A stretch of 64,000 nucleotides of DNA from Alphaproteobacteria bacterium (GTDB lineage: Bacteria; Pseudomonadota; Alphaproteobacteria; UBA2966), in NCBI GenBank assembly GCA_030740435.1, contig JASLXG010000094.1:1-64000 (forward strand), given 5' to 3'. Positions within the stretch are counted from its first letter, which is position 1. Each line of letters begins with the position of its first letter. Position numbers and translations under genes: made by a program. The notes under the pieces are model-generated. The model did not search any database, was not told the DNA's origin, and saw only the letters and a program-made list of their open reading frames with translations. Of the stretch, positions 43,707 to 52,288 are shown piece after piece.

Positions 43707-46700
43707 CCCGCCGCTTGCGCCCCCGCGATGGCCCGAGCGGCGCGCCGTGCGCGGCGGTCCTCGAGCCGTTTCGAGGTGTTGGCGCCGATCACCAACAGAC
43801 ATGGCGTCACCACCAGCGTCAGCACGGTGGCGAAGGAGAGGCCGGCGACCACGGCGGTGGCCAATTGCACCCACCACTGGGTCGACGGCGCGCCCATCGA
43901 GATCTCGCGCGAAAACATGTCGATATTGACTTGCAGCACCATGGGCATCAGGCCGAGCACCGTGGTAACGGCCGTCAGCATCACCGGCCTGAGGCGCTGG
44001 GCGCCGGTTCGCACCACCGCTTCGAGGGCCGGCATGCCCGATTTCTTGAGCCGGTCGTAGGTGTCGATCAGCACGATGTTGTTGTTGACCACGATGCCGG
44101 CCAGGGTGATGACGCCGACGCCGGTCATGACGATGCCGAAGGGCTGGCCGGTGACGATCAGGCCGAGCATGACGCCGATGGTCGACATGATCACGGCGGT
44201 GAGAATGAGGAAGGCGTGGTAGAAGCTGTTGAACTGGGTGACCAGGATGATGGCCATGACGAAAAGGGCCACGCCGAAGGCCTTCTTGAGGAAGGCTTCG
44301 GCCTTTTTCTGCTCCTCGTCCTCGCCCTTGAAGGCGATCTCGACGCGGGGATCGAGCTCTTGGCCGGCCAGCCAGGCGCGCACCTCGCGCATCTTGTTGT
44401 CGGGCAGCACGCCCTCGGCGACGCCGGCCTTGATGGTCATGATGCGGCGCCCGTCGGTGCGCTTGACGGTGCCGGTCTTGGCCTTGGGCGAGCGCGTGAC
44501 GAAATTGGAGATCGGCACCAGGCCGTCGGGGGTGCGGATGCGCAACTGGTCGAGCTGGTTGATGTTGCGCTCGTCCAGGGGGTAGCGCACCCGGATTTCG
44601 ACCTCTTCGTCGGAATCGTCGGGCCGGTATTCGTCGACCTTGATGCCGTTGGTCACCAGCTTGACCATGTTGCCCACCGTGGCGATGTCGGCCGAGAAGC
44701 GGCCGGCCTGGGCGCGGTCGACCTCGAGTTGCCACTCGACGCCGGGCACGGCGCGGCTGTCCTCGATGTCGATCAGGCCCTCGATCCGGCGCACGCCGGC
44801 CAGCACCTCGACCAGCACCGGCTCGATGGCCTCGGGGTAGCGCGAGCTCAGATGAAGCTGGATCGGCTTGCCGGTGGGCGGCCCCACCACGGGTTTGCGG
44901 ACCTCGACGCCGATGCCGGCCAGGCCCTTGGTGCGCCGGCGAATCTCGTCCATGATCTGGGCCGCCGGCTGGCGGGTGTCCCAGTCCTCGAGCTCGAGCT
45001 GGATGGTGCCGATGACGTCCTCGGCCATGTTCGATCCCTGGCTCGACGTGCCGACCCGGGCGTAGGCGGTTTCGATACCCGGCACCTGAAGCACCTCGGC
45101 CTCGACCTCGCGCACCAGGGCGTCGCGTTCATCGATCGACATGTTGCCCCGGGCGTGGATCATGATGACGGCTTGATTGGGCTCGACGTCGGGGAAGAAC
45201 TCGATGCCGTTGCCCCGGTTGGCATAGTAGGCCTGCGTTCCGACCAGTAGCGCCACGGCCAGCGCCACCACCTTCAGGGGATGGCGCAGCAGCACCTGCA
45301 GCGTGCGCACGTAGGTTCCCGTCAACCCCGGCACCTGGTCCAGCGAGCCGCTCTCCGAGCCCGCCAGCGCCGCCCTGATCTCGGGGTTGGCGCTGCCCGG
45401 CTTGCCCACGTAGGCGCCCAGCGTCGGCACGAAGACCAGCGCCATGAGCAGCGAGCCCGAGAGCGTGGCCATCAGGGTGATGGGCAGAAAAAGCATGAAC
45501 TCGCCGACCACGCCGGGCCAAAAGAGGAGCGGCATGAAGGCCGCCAGCGTGGTCGCCGTCGAGGCCGTGATGGGCCAGGCCATACGCTTGGCGGCGAGCG
45601 CGTAGGCGTCGCGCCTGTGCACCCCTTCGGCCATCTTGCGGTCGGCGAATTCGGTCACCACGATGGCGCCGTCGACCAGCATGCCGACGGCCAGGATGAG
45701 GCTGAAGAGCACCACCATGTTCATGGTCAGGCCCAGCATCGACAACACCAAAATGCCGAACAGGAACGAGGACGGAATGGCCAGGCCGACCAGGCCGGCG
45801 CTCCTCAGCCCCAGCGCGCCCACCACCACCACCATGACCAGGATGATGGCGCTGATGACGTTGTTCTGCAGCTCGTTCAGCATCATGCGGATCTCGTCCG
45901 CCTTGTCCTGGCTGAAAGCGACCTCCACGCCTGGCGGCCAATTGGCGCTTTCCTGGGCCACGATGCGGCGCACGTCGTCGATGGTGACGATGACGTTCTC
46001 GCCCAAGCGCTTTTTGATCTCCAGCACCACGGCCGGCTTGCCGTTGAGACGGGCGTAGGTGGTGGCGTCCTTGAAGGTGCGGCGCACCGAGGTGATGTCG
46101 GCCAGCGTCACGACGCCGTCGCCATTGACCTTGATGGGCACCTCGAGCACGTCCTTGGCGGTCTGGAAAAGGCCCGGCACCTTGACCGAAAAGCGGCCTT
46201 GGCCGGTGTCCAGGGCGCCGGCCGCGACCAGGCGGTTGTTCATGGTCATGGCCCGCACCAGCTCGCCGTGGCTGATGTTGTAGCTCTCCATGCGCAGGGG
46301 ATCGACGATGACCTCGAGCACCTCGTCGCGGTCGCCGGCGATCTCGGCCTCGAGCACGCCCGGCAGGCCTTCCAGCTCGTCGCGCAGGTCGCGGGCCAGC
46401 TTGAACATGGTGCGTTCCGGCACCTCGCCCGAAAGCGTCACGATGAGCACCGGAAAGAGCCCGACGTTGACCTCGTTGACGGTCGGCTCCTCGGTATCGC
46501 CAGGCAGCTCGTTCTTGGCGATGTCGACCTTTTCGCTGACGTCGTTGAAGGCCTGGTCGGCGTCGAAACCGGCCTCGAATTCGAGCAGCACCGAAGCGTG
46601 TCCCTCGGCCGCCGTCGAGCGCATCTCCTTGACGCCCTCGATGGCGCGCAGCTCTTTCTCCATGGGCCGTACCAGCAGGCGCTCGGCGTCCTCGGGCGAT

Positions 46701-46864
46701 ATGCCTTCGTGGCTCATGGAGACGTAGATGATGGGAATGTCGATATCGGGATCGGATTCCTTGGGAATGTTGACGTAGGCGACGACGCCGCTGACCAGGA
46801 TCAGCACCAGCGTCAGCAGCACCGTGCGCGAGCGGTCGAGGGCGGCGTTGATGATGGTGTTCAT
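43703..46864 (-). CDS. RND efflux permease (AcrB/HAE1 type)
   Basis: A 1053-residue inner-membrane resistance-nodulation-division pump with the usual two sets of six helices and two large periplasmic loops. The N-terminal helix is followed by NIPKESDPDIDIPIIYVSM. The proton-relay helix reads AVGMLVDGAIVVTEFADRKM, with one Asp where AcrB has two. The second half has GIVVNNNIVLIDTYDRLKKS. It is coupled by ATGA to the adaptor gene and, with the PadR regulator, forms a three-gene operon. Hydrophobic compounds or metabolites are the likely cargo; an outer-membrane factor is not encoded nearby. Confidence 0.94.
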   Translation of the reverse strand: MNTIINAALDRSRTVLLTLVLILVSGVVAYVNIPKESDPDIDIPIIYVSMSHEGISPEDAERLLVRPMEKELRAIEGVKEMRSTAAEGHASVLLEFEAGFDADQAFNDVSEKVDIAKNELPGDTEEPTVNEVNVGLFPVLIVTLSGEVPERTMFKLARDLRDELEGLPGVLEAEIAGDRDEVLEVIVDPLRMESYNISHGELVRAMTMNNRLVAAGALDTGQGRFSVKVPGLFQTAKDVLEVPIKVNGDGVVTLADITSVRRTFKDATTYARLNGKPAVVLEIKKRLGENVIVTIDDVRRIVAQESANWPPGVEVAFSQDKADEIRMMLNELQNNVISAIILVMVVVVGALGLRSAGLVGLAIPSSFLFGILVLSMLGLTMNMVVLFSLILAVGMLVDGAIVVTEFADRKMAEGVHRRDAYALAAKRMAWPITASTATTLAAFMPLLFWPGVVGEFMLFLPITLMATLSGSLLMALVFVPTLGAYVGKPGSANPEIRAALAGSESGSLDQVPGLTGTYVRTLQVLLRHPLKVVALAVALLVGTQAYYANRGNGIEFFPDVEPNQAVIMIHARGNMSIDERDALVREVEAEVLQVPGIETAYARVGTSSQGSNMAEDVIGTIQLELEDWDTRQPAAQIMDEIRRRTKGLAGIGVEVRKPVVGPPTGKPIQLHLSSRYPEAIEPVLVEVLAGVRRIEGLIDIEDSRAVPGVEWQLEVDRAQAGRFSADIATVGNMVKLVTNGIKVDEYRPDDSDEEVEIRVRYPLDERNINQLDQLRIRTPDGLVPISNFVTRSPKAKTGTVKRTDGRRIMTIKAGVAEGVLPDNKMREVRAWLAGQELDPRVEIAFKGEDEEQKKAEAFLKKAFGVALFVMAIILVTQFNSFYHAFLILTAVIMSTIGVMLGLIVTGQPFGIVMTGVGVITLAGIVVNNNIVLIDTYDRLKKSGMPALEAVVRTGAQRLRPVMLTAVTTVLGLMPMVLQVNIDMFSREISMGAPSTQWWVQLATAVVAGLSFATVLTLVVTPCLLVIGANTSKRLEDRRARRAARAIAGAQAAG

Positions 46865-47961
46865 GAGTTCGAGCCGGCCTCGTCCACCGCTGTCACGCGC
46901 TCGCCCGGGCGCACGAATTCCTGACCCACGGTGATGGCCCGGACGCTCTCGGGCAGGCCGGCCAGCCAGACGCCCATGGCGCCGGCGCTGAAGATGCGCA
47001 CCGGGTGAAACTCGACGACGCCCTCGGAATTGACCGTCTTGAGACCGATGACGCCGCCATCATCGAGCGTCAAAAGGGCCGGCGAGACGAAATGGGCGGA
47101 CAGGGTTTCGACGGCGATGCGCAACTCGGCTGTGAGGCCGTCGCGCAACAGGCGCTTGGCGTTGGGCACACGCAACTCGACGCGGAAGGTGCGGGTCAGG
47201 GGATCGGCCTTGGTGGCGATGAAACGCAGCTTGCCGCTCATCTCCTGGCCGCCCGGCAGCCGCGCCGTGCCCGGCATACCGCGGCGCAGGTAGCTGACCT
47301 CGCGCTCCGATACCTGGCCCACCACCAGGTAGGGATCCTGGTCGACGATGGTGGCGACCACCGAGCCCACCTTTAGGAAGTCACCAAGTTCCACCGGGCG
47401 GCGCTCGACGATGCCGGCGAAGGGCGCGCGGATCTCGGTGTGGTCGATATTGACCTCGATGCGGGCAACGTAAGCCGAGGCCGCCTCCAGATTGGCCGTC
47501 GCCGCCGCCAGTTGGGTTTCGGCGCGGAAGCCTTTTTTCCTGAGTTTGGCCGCCGCGTCGTATTCCATCTGGCGCTGGCTGACCAGGGCCTTGGCCTCGA
47601 TCAGCTTTTCCTGGCGATCCTCCATGGCCAGGTGAACGATGGTGTCGCCGCGCCGCACCTTTTGGCCCTTGACGGCGATGATCTTGCTGATGCGGCCGGG
47701 GATCTCGGCCTTCAGGTCGACGCTGCGGATGGCCTCGGTGCGGCCGCGCAGCACGATGTCACGGCTGCGTTGCTCGGCCCTCAGCGTGCGCACCCGCACG
47801 TGCGTCGGCTCGGCCGCCGCGGTCTGCGTCTCCGTCGCCCCCGCCGTCGTCGGCGCGGTGGCCGGAGCCGGCCCCTCCTTGGCGCCATTCATCTGTCCCG
47901 AAATCACCCAGCCGGCGGCAACCAGAGCGATGGCCAGGGCCAGCAGATAGGAGCGGTTCAT
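46861..47961 (-). CDS. RND periplasmic adaptor (membrane-fusion protein)
   Basis: A 366-residue HlyD-like adaptor. An N-terminal anchor helix (YLLALAIALVAAGWVISG) is followed by a disordered Ala/Thr stretch, the lipoyl-like barrel halves (VDLKAEIPGRISKIIAVKGQ near 95, and IRAPFAGIVERRPVELGDF near 190), a short coiled-coil hairpin between them and a beta barrel plus proximal domain to the end. The ATG at 47961 has AGGAG nine bases upstream; a longer reading starts inside the PadR gene. It links the permease to an outer-membrane channel. Confidence 0.92.
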   Translation of the reverse strand: MNRSYLLALAIALVAAGWVISGQMNGAKEGPAPATAPTTAGATETQTAAAEPTHVRVRTLRAEQRSRDIVLRGRTEAIRSVDLKAEIPGRISKIIAVKGQKVRRGDTIVHLAMEDRQEKLIEAKALVSQRQMEYDAAAKLRKKGFRAETQLAAATANLEAASAYVARIEVNIDHTEIRAPFAGIVERRPVELGDFLKVGSVVATIVDQDPYLVVGQVSEREVSYLRRGMPGTARLPGGQEMSGKLRFIATKADPLTRTFRVELRVPNAKRLLRDGLTAELRIAVETLSAHFVSPALLTLDDGGVIGLKTVNSEGVVEFHPVRIFSAGAMGVWLAGLPESVRAITVGQEFVRPGERVTAVDEAGSNS

Positions 47962-47995
47962 GCTCGGTTTCTCCTGCGAAGGAAGCGGCGCGGGG

Positions 47996-48532
47996 TCATT
48001 CGGCGACCTCGGCCTGGGCGCGCAACGATTCACCGACGATGCGGTGGCGGTTTTCCTCGAGATAACGCAGCGCCGCAGCGTAGACGGCGCAGCCGAAGCC
48101 GCGCACGAAGTCGGCGCTGGCGGAATCGTTTTCGCGGCTGCAGCAAAGCTCGTCGAGCGAGCTGCGATAGTCCTCGATGCGGTGGCCGACAAGTTCGTCG
48201 ACGTGGGCCGCCGGCAGCAGTTCGGCAAACAGCATGGTGACCAGGAAATCCGAGCGGATGCGATCCCGGCTAGGCGGCTCGTGCAACTGCTGCACCAGTT
48301 CGAGCCGGCCGCCAGGCGTGATGTGGTAGACCTTCTTGTCGGGCCTGCCCCGTTGCGTCAGTTCGGTGCACTCGACCAGGCTCTCTTCGGTCAATTTGCC
48401 CAGCGCCGGGTAGATCGAGCCGAAGCTGGCGTCATAGAAATGGCGGAACGGTCCCTCGAGCTGCTTCTTGATCTCGTAGCCCGAGGCGTCGCCGAAGGAG
48501 AGGATTCCGAGGCAAAGCGTCTTGATGTTCAT
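47996..48532 (-). CDS. PadR family transcriptional regulator
   Basis: A 178-residue regulator with the PadR winged helix at the N-terminus (LCLGILSFGDASGYEIKKQL, FGSIYPALGKLTEESLVECT, GRPDKKVYHITPGGRLELVQ) and the helical C-terminal domain of the PadR-s2/Vir type, which forms the dimer. It is first in the operon with the RND adaptor and permease, 34 bp upstream of the adaptor, so it most likely represses the pump until an aromatic or antibiotic ligand binds. The ATG at 48532 begins at the conserved helix; an upstream start nine codons earlier is possible. Confidence 0.93.
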   Translation of the reverse strand: MNIKTLCLGILSFGDASGYEIKKQLEGPFRHFYDASFGSIYPALGKLTEESLVECTELTQRGRPDKKVYHITPGGRLELVQQLHEPPSRDRIRSDFLVTMLFAELLPAAHVDELVGHRIEDYRSSLDELCCSRENDSASADFVRGFGCAVYAAALRYLEENRHRIVGESLRAQAEVAE

Positions 48533-48561
48533 GGCACCCGGTAATTTCCCTAAGTACAAAA

Positions 48562-48573
48562 CGACATATATCG
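48562..48573. promoter_or_regulatory. Candidate PadR operator
   Basis: In the AT-rich 90 bp between the PadR start and the methyltransferase stop, the imperfect palindrome CGACATATATCG lies 29 bp upstream of the PadR ATG, next to a second TA-rich site, CTATATAG. One of the two may be the -10 element. PadR repressors normally bind a TA-rich palindrome over their own promoter. The assignment is tentative. Confidence 0.3.
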
Positions 48574-48622
48574 AATTGCTATATAGGGGTTGCCGGCGTC
48601 AGTGCAAGGTTAAATTCGTTGC

Positions 48623-49438
48623 CTAAAGCGGCGCCAGGGCGCAGGCCAGGCGGATGTGGACCTGGAGGTGGTAGGCGCCTTCCTTGAGATAGGGCGCGAA
48701 AGCGGCCACCACGGCTGTCTCGATGGCCTGGCGTTCGTCCGCCGACAGGCTCTCGAGCTTGGCGCCGAAGGCCATTTCCAGGTTGGGCCGCCAGAAGGGC
48801 TTGGAGGGATCGAGGCGGGGCGAGAAGCGCAGCTCGCGCTCCTCGATCCGGTCGAGGCCGGCGGCCGCCATCAGCGGCGCCACGCTGCCCTCGTCGGCGA
48901 AGCGGAATTGGGCGCTGTCGGGGCCGCTGTCGTCCTCGCCCAAAAGCTCCGGCACCACCGTTTTCATGACGTCGTGGAGGGTGTTTTCGTGTCGCTGCCC
49001 CCAGACCATGAAGGCCAGCCGGCTGCCCGGGCGCAATACCCGCCGGGCCTCGCTTAGCGCCTTGATAGGCTCGTCGATGAACATCAGGCCGAAGCGGCAG
49101 GTCAAGGCGTCGAAGGTGTTGTCCGGGAAGGGCAGGGCCTGCATGTCGGCGACTTCGAAGGAAATATTCGCAAGCCCTGCCTTTTGTGCCCGACGGGCGG
49201 CGCCGGCGAACATCTCGGATGAGAGGTCGGTGGCCGTGACGTGGCCCTCGGGGCCGACCAAGGTGGCGGCGCTGAGCGCCGGCTCGCCGACACCGCAGGC
49301 TAGGTCGAGAACCTGCCGACCGGGGCCGACGCCGGCCGCTTCGAGCAGCGGCTGGTTGAAACGATGTGACTGGCGGGCCAGCGTCTCGGCCCACTTTTCC
49401 CAATATTCGGCCTTGTCGTCGTAGGCGGCTGCGGTCAT
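48623..49438 (-). CDS. Class I SAM-dependent methyltransferase (UbiE/COQ5-like)
   Basis: A 271-residue methyltransferase. Motif I is QVLDLACGVGEPALSAATLV near residue 43, then VTATDLSSEMF (acidic end of strand 2), FEVADMQALPFPDNTFDALT (motif II/III) and SEARRVLRPGSRLAFMVWGQ. This pattern matches the UbiE-like small-molecule C-methyltransferases, yet a ubiquinone role is not proven because no ubi gene is nearby. The ATG overlaps the stop of the BNR-repeat gene (ATGA), so it is translated from the same leftward transcript. Confidence 0.88.
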   Translation of the reverse strand: MTAAAYDDKAEYWEKWAETLARQSHRFNQPLLEAAGVGPGRQVLDLACGVGEPALSAATLVGPEGHVTATDLSSEMFAGAARRAQKAGLANISFEVADMQALPFPDNTFDALTCRFGLMFIDEPIKALSEARRVLRPGSRLAFMVWGQRHENTLHDVMKTVVPELLGEDDSGPDSAQFRFADEGSVAPLMAAAGLDRIEERELRFSPRLDPSKPFWRPNLEMAFGAKLESLSADERQAIETAVVAAFAPYLKEGAYHLQVHIRLACALAPL

Positions 49439-50313
49439 AGCCCGTATCGGCTCCAGGTTTTGCCGCCGTCACGGCTCTCGAAGATCTTCATGTACTGGCT
49501 GACGACGAAAAGGTGCTTGGCATTCCGGGGATCGACGACCAGGCGCATGAGCATGCCGTCGAAGGCCTTGGCCGCCACCAGCCGGCGCCAGGCACCGGCG
49601 CCCTGGCGCACCACCAGGCCCTGCTTGCGGATATAGCTGAAAACCCGACCCTCGAGCGTGGTGGTAATCAGGGTGGCGACGATTTTTTTCTTGCTGTCTC
49701 CGCCATAGGCCGGCGTCCAGGCTTTGCCGCCGTCGCTACTGCCCAGCAAACCTCGCGGCGAAGCTATGTAAAGCACGGCTTCGTCGCCGGCTGCCAGAGC
49801 CATACCCAGCACGCTCTTGGGCGCCGGGCCGACCACGGCCCAGGTCGCACCGCCATCACGGCTGACCTGCAGGTTCAGGCTCAGGCCATAGAGCAGGCGC
49901 GGGTCGCTGGGGCTGACGGCCATGCGGCGAAAGGCCACCGGGCCAGCCGCGCCGTCGGCGATTTTGCGCCAACTCGCACCGGCGTCGTCGGAACGCTGGA
50001 TGCCGAGCTTTTCTTTGCCGCGGTAAACCTTGCCGCTGGCGAACAGGCGCCGGTTGCCGGTCGCCGCGGCAAAGCCCGTGAATTCGCGCCCGCCGGCCGA
50101 CAGCAGTGTCGCCAGGCCGTCCGGCGCCAGCCGGTAAAACCCCCTTTGGGTGGCCAGCAAAAGATGATCGGCCGCCGCCGGGTCGACGGCCAGGCCGTGG
50201 ATATGGGTAATCCGGGTGAGGCGCTTGCTGTCGGCGGCGCCCTCCGCGGTCGCAGTCGCCACCAGCGCCACCGCCAGCAGCGCCAGGAGGAAGGGTCGTA
50301 TCCTCGTGTTCAT
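49435..50313 (-). CDS. Secreted BNR/sialidase-like beta-propeller protein (F510_1955 type)
   Basis: A 292-residue protein with a signal peptide (IRPFLLALLAVALVATATAE) and repeated propeller blades with Asp-box-like turns: RSDDAGASWRKIADG, VSRDGGATWAVVG, SSDGGKAWTPAYGG and ESRDGGKTWSRYGL at the C-terminus. The opening ITHIHGLAVDPAAADHLLLA is typical of the group. The fold resembles sialidases and the Ycf48 photosystem assembly factor, but catalytic residues are not evident. The ATG at 50313 has GGAG upstream. It is two bases beyond the ggt stop, so both share a transcript. Confidence 0.85.
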   Translation of the reverse strand: MNTRIRPFLLALLAVALVATATAEGAADSKRLTRITHIHGLAVDPAAADHLLLATQRGFYRLAPDGLATLLSAGGREFTGFAAATGNRRLFASGKVYRGKEKLGIQRSDDAGASWRKIADGAAGPVAFRRMAVSPSDPRLLYGLSLNLQVSRDGGATWAVVGPAPKSVLGMALAAGDEAVLYIASPRGLLGSSDGGKAWTPAYGGDSKKKIVATLITTTLEGRVFSYIRKQGLVVRQGAGAWRRLVAAKAFDGMLMRLVVDPRNAKHLFVVSQYMKIFESRDGGKTWSRYGL

Positions 50314-50315
50314 GG

Positions 50316-51998
50316 TCAATCTCCTGCCACCAGGCCCTCGCGGCGCGGATCGGCGGCACCGGCCAGGCCGTTGGGTGAAAGCGAAATGGCGTGCAGGCCG
50401 CTGTTCAGACCGCGCAGGCGAACCTTGTGGCCCAGTTTCTCGAGCCCGGCCACCAGGCCGACCAGGGCCGTGCTTTGCTCGAGATCGGTGCCGCCGTTGC
50501 GGTTGACGTGGTGGGGCAGGCTGACGGCGGTCTGCACGTCGAGGCCCCAGTCGAGCACGGCGATCAGGGTTTTCGCCACGTAGCCGATGATGCGGCTGCC
50601 GCCCGGCGAGCCCAGCGCCAGGACCAATCGCCGCCCCTCGAAGACCAGGGTCGGCGACATCGAGGAGCGCGGCCGCTTGCCGGGCTCGACCCGGTTGGCC
50701 ACCGGCCGGCCGTCGCGCTGGGGACGGAAGGAAAAATCAGTAAGCTGATTGTTGAGCAGGAAACCTCGCACCAGCAGCCGCGAGCCGAAGGCGTTCTCGA
50801 TGCTCGAGGTCATGGCCACGGCGTTGCCCCGCTCGTCGACGATGCTGAAGTGGCTGGTCGAGGGCTGGCTTGGCGATGGCGCGGGGGCGAAATTTCGGCC
50901 CTGGCGGCCTGGCGGCTCACCCGCCGTGGCCTGGCCCAGGCTGCTTCCTGGGTCGATCAATGCCGCCCGCCCGGCCAGATAGTCGGGCCTGAGCAGCCCG
51001 GCCGTCGGCACGGCCACGAAATCGGCATCGGCCAGGTAGCGCGCCCGGTCGGCGTAGGCCAGTCGGCTGGCTTCCGAGATCAGGTGCACGGCTTGCAGCG
51101 AGCCAGGCGCCAGCTCGGCGAGGTCGAACGACCTCAGGATTCCCAGAATCTGCAGCGTCGTGATGCCGCCCGAGGTCGGCGGCGGCATGCCGCAGACGCG
51201 AAATTTCCGGTAGGGCGCGCAGACCGGCTGGCGGACGATGGCGCGATAGCCGGACAGGTCGGCCAGCGTGAGCCCGCCCGGGTTGGCCGCGCCCGCCACC
51301 GCCGCCACCATGTCGCGGGCGATGGCGCCCTGGTAGAAGGCCTCGGCGCCGCCTTCGGCGATGGCCTCGAGGGTCTCGGCCAAGGCCGGGTTCTTGAGCC
51401 GATGGCCGACCGGCCAGGCCTGGCCTTGGGCGTCGTAGAAGAATCCGCCGGCCGCCGCCTGGCGGGCCAGGAACTTGTCGCGGGCCAGCAGCATGTGCAG
51501 GCGCGGCGATAGCGCGAAGCCCTCGCGGGCCAATTGGATGGCCGGCTGGAAGAGCTGGCGCCAGGGCAGGCGGCCATGCCGCCGGTGCGCTGTCTCGAGC
51601 AGGCGCAGCACCCCGGGCGCGCCCACCGAACGGCCGCCGACCACGGCTTCGAAGAACTTCATGGGGCTGGCATCGGGGCGCAGGAAGAGGCTTTCCGTGG
51701 CGGCGGCGGGTGCCGTTTCGCGGCCGTCGTAGGCCTCGACCCGGTCCCCATCGGCCTGGTAATGCAGCATGAAGGCGCCGCCGCCGATGCCCGAGGATTG
51801 CGGTTCGACCACGTTCAGCACCAGTTGCACGGCGACGGCGGCATCGGCGGCACTGCCGCCTTTTCGCAGGATCTCGAGGCCGGCCCGGGCGGCGTGGCTG
51901 TTGGCGGCGGCGACCATGCGCTTTTGCGACCGGGCCGCCGAGGGCAGGGCCAGCGCCAGGCAAAGGCCGGCCAAGACAACGGCGCGCCAGGCCGACAT
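50316..51998 (-). CDS. ggt: Gamma-glutamyltransferase
   Basis: A 560-residue periplasmic Ntn-hydrolase proenzyme that removes the gamma-glutamyl group from glutathione and related compounds. A signal peptide (AVVLAGLCLALALPSAARS) is followed by ANSHAARAGLEILRKGGSAA and SGIGGGAFMLHY. Autocleavage would take place before Thr381 in SQPSTSHFSIVDERGNAVA, giving the small subunit; GSPGGSRIIGYV is the late oxyanion segment. I chose the ATG at 51998 rather than one twelve codons earlier because the signal peptide starts there. A small lipoprotein gene lies 10 bp upstream. A second family member begins at 62920. Confidence 0.94.
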   Translation of the reverse strand: MSAWRAVVLAGLCLALALPSAARSQKRMVAAANSHAARAGLEILRKGGSAADAAVAVQLVLNVVEPQSSGIGGGAFMLHYQADGDRVEAYDGRETAPAAATESLFLRPDASPMKFFEAVVGGRSVGAPGVLRLLETAHRRHGRLPWRQLFQPAIQLAREGFALSPRLHMLLARDKFLARQAAAGGFFYDAQGQAWPVGHRLKNPALAETLEAIAEGGAEAFYQGAIARDMVAAVAGAANPGGLTLADLSGYRAIVRQPVCAPYRKFRVCGMPPPTSGGITTLQILGILRSFDLAELAPGSLQAVHLISEASRLAYADRARYLADADFVAVPTAGLLRPDYLAGRAALIDPGSSLGQATAGEPPGRQGRNFAPAPSPSQPSTSHFSIVDERGNAVAMTSSIENAFGSRLLVRGFLLNNQLTDFSFRPQRDGRPVANRVEPGKRPRSSMSPTLVFEGRRLVLALGSPGGSRIIGYVAKTLIAVLDWGLDVQTAVSLPHHVNRNGGTDLEQSTALVGLVAGLEKLGHKVRLRGLNSGLHAISLSPNGLAGAADPRREGLVAGD

Positions 51999-52008
51999 GG
52001 CCGTCACC

Positions 52009-52152
52009 CTAGTTGCCGGCTTTCTTGAGCACACCGATGGGTATCAGCGACTGGTTGATGTCGCGGAACATCTCGGTCCACTGATTCATGTTCTCGCAGC
52101 CCCCCAGCAGGAGGGCAAAACCCATGAGCACGGCTGCCAGACGGATTTTCAT
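52009..52152 (-). CDS. Small lipoprotein
   Basis: A 47-residue reading frame just upstream of ggt in the same direction. The first half is a lipoprotein signal peptide, MKIRLAAVLMGFALLLGGC, with the lipobox LGGC at residues 16-19, so the mature peptide is only 29 residues (CENMNQWTEMFRDINQSLI onward). It is too short for most gene finders. The 10-bp spacing to the ggt start suggests a shared transcript. The function is unknown; perhaps an envelope tether or entericidin-like peptide. Confidence 0.7.
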   Translation of the reverse strand: MKIRLAAVLMGFALLLGGCENMNQWTEMFRDINQSLIPIGVLKKAGN

Positions 52153-52288
52153 GCCACGACCCTATCAAATCGCGACGCCGCCGCACAACGCAGGCAGTGA
52201 CCAGGTGGGAAATGCAGGCTAGAATCGGCCCGGGGGTATTGCCGGCCGAATCAAACGATGGCGCGGCCCATTCGAGGACGAAAAGACC

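Noticed and set aside
46861-46864. Possible programmed frameshift at ATGA overlaps
   Set aside because: ATGA overlaps occur at about ten gene pairs in this window and are ordinary translational coupling.
45281-46924. Long open frame (547 codons) on the plus strand opposite the RND permease
   Set aside because: It mirrors the GC-rich codon pattern of the real gene, shows no domain, and the opposite strand encodes a full-length RND pump. The same applies to long antisense frames over ilvD, ior, mfd, amidase and accC.
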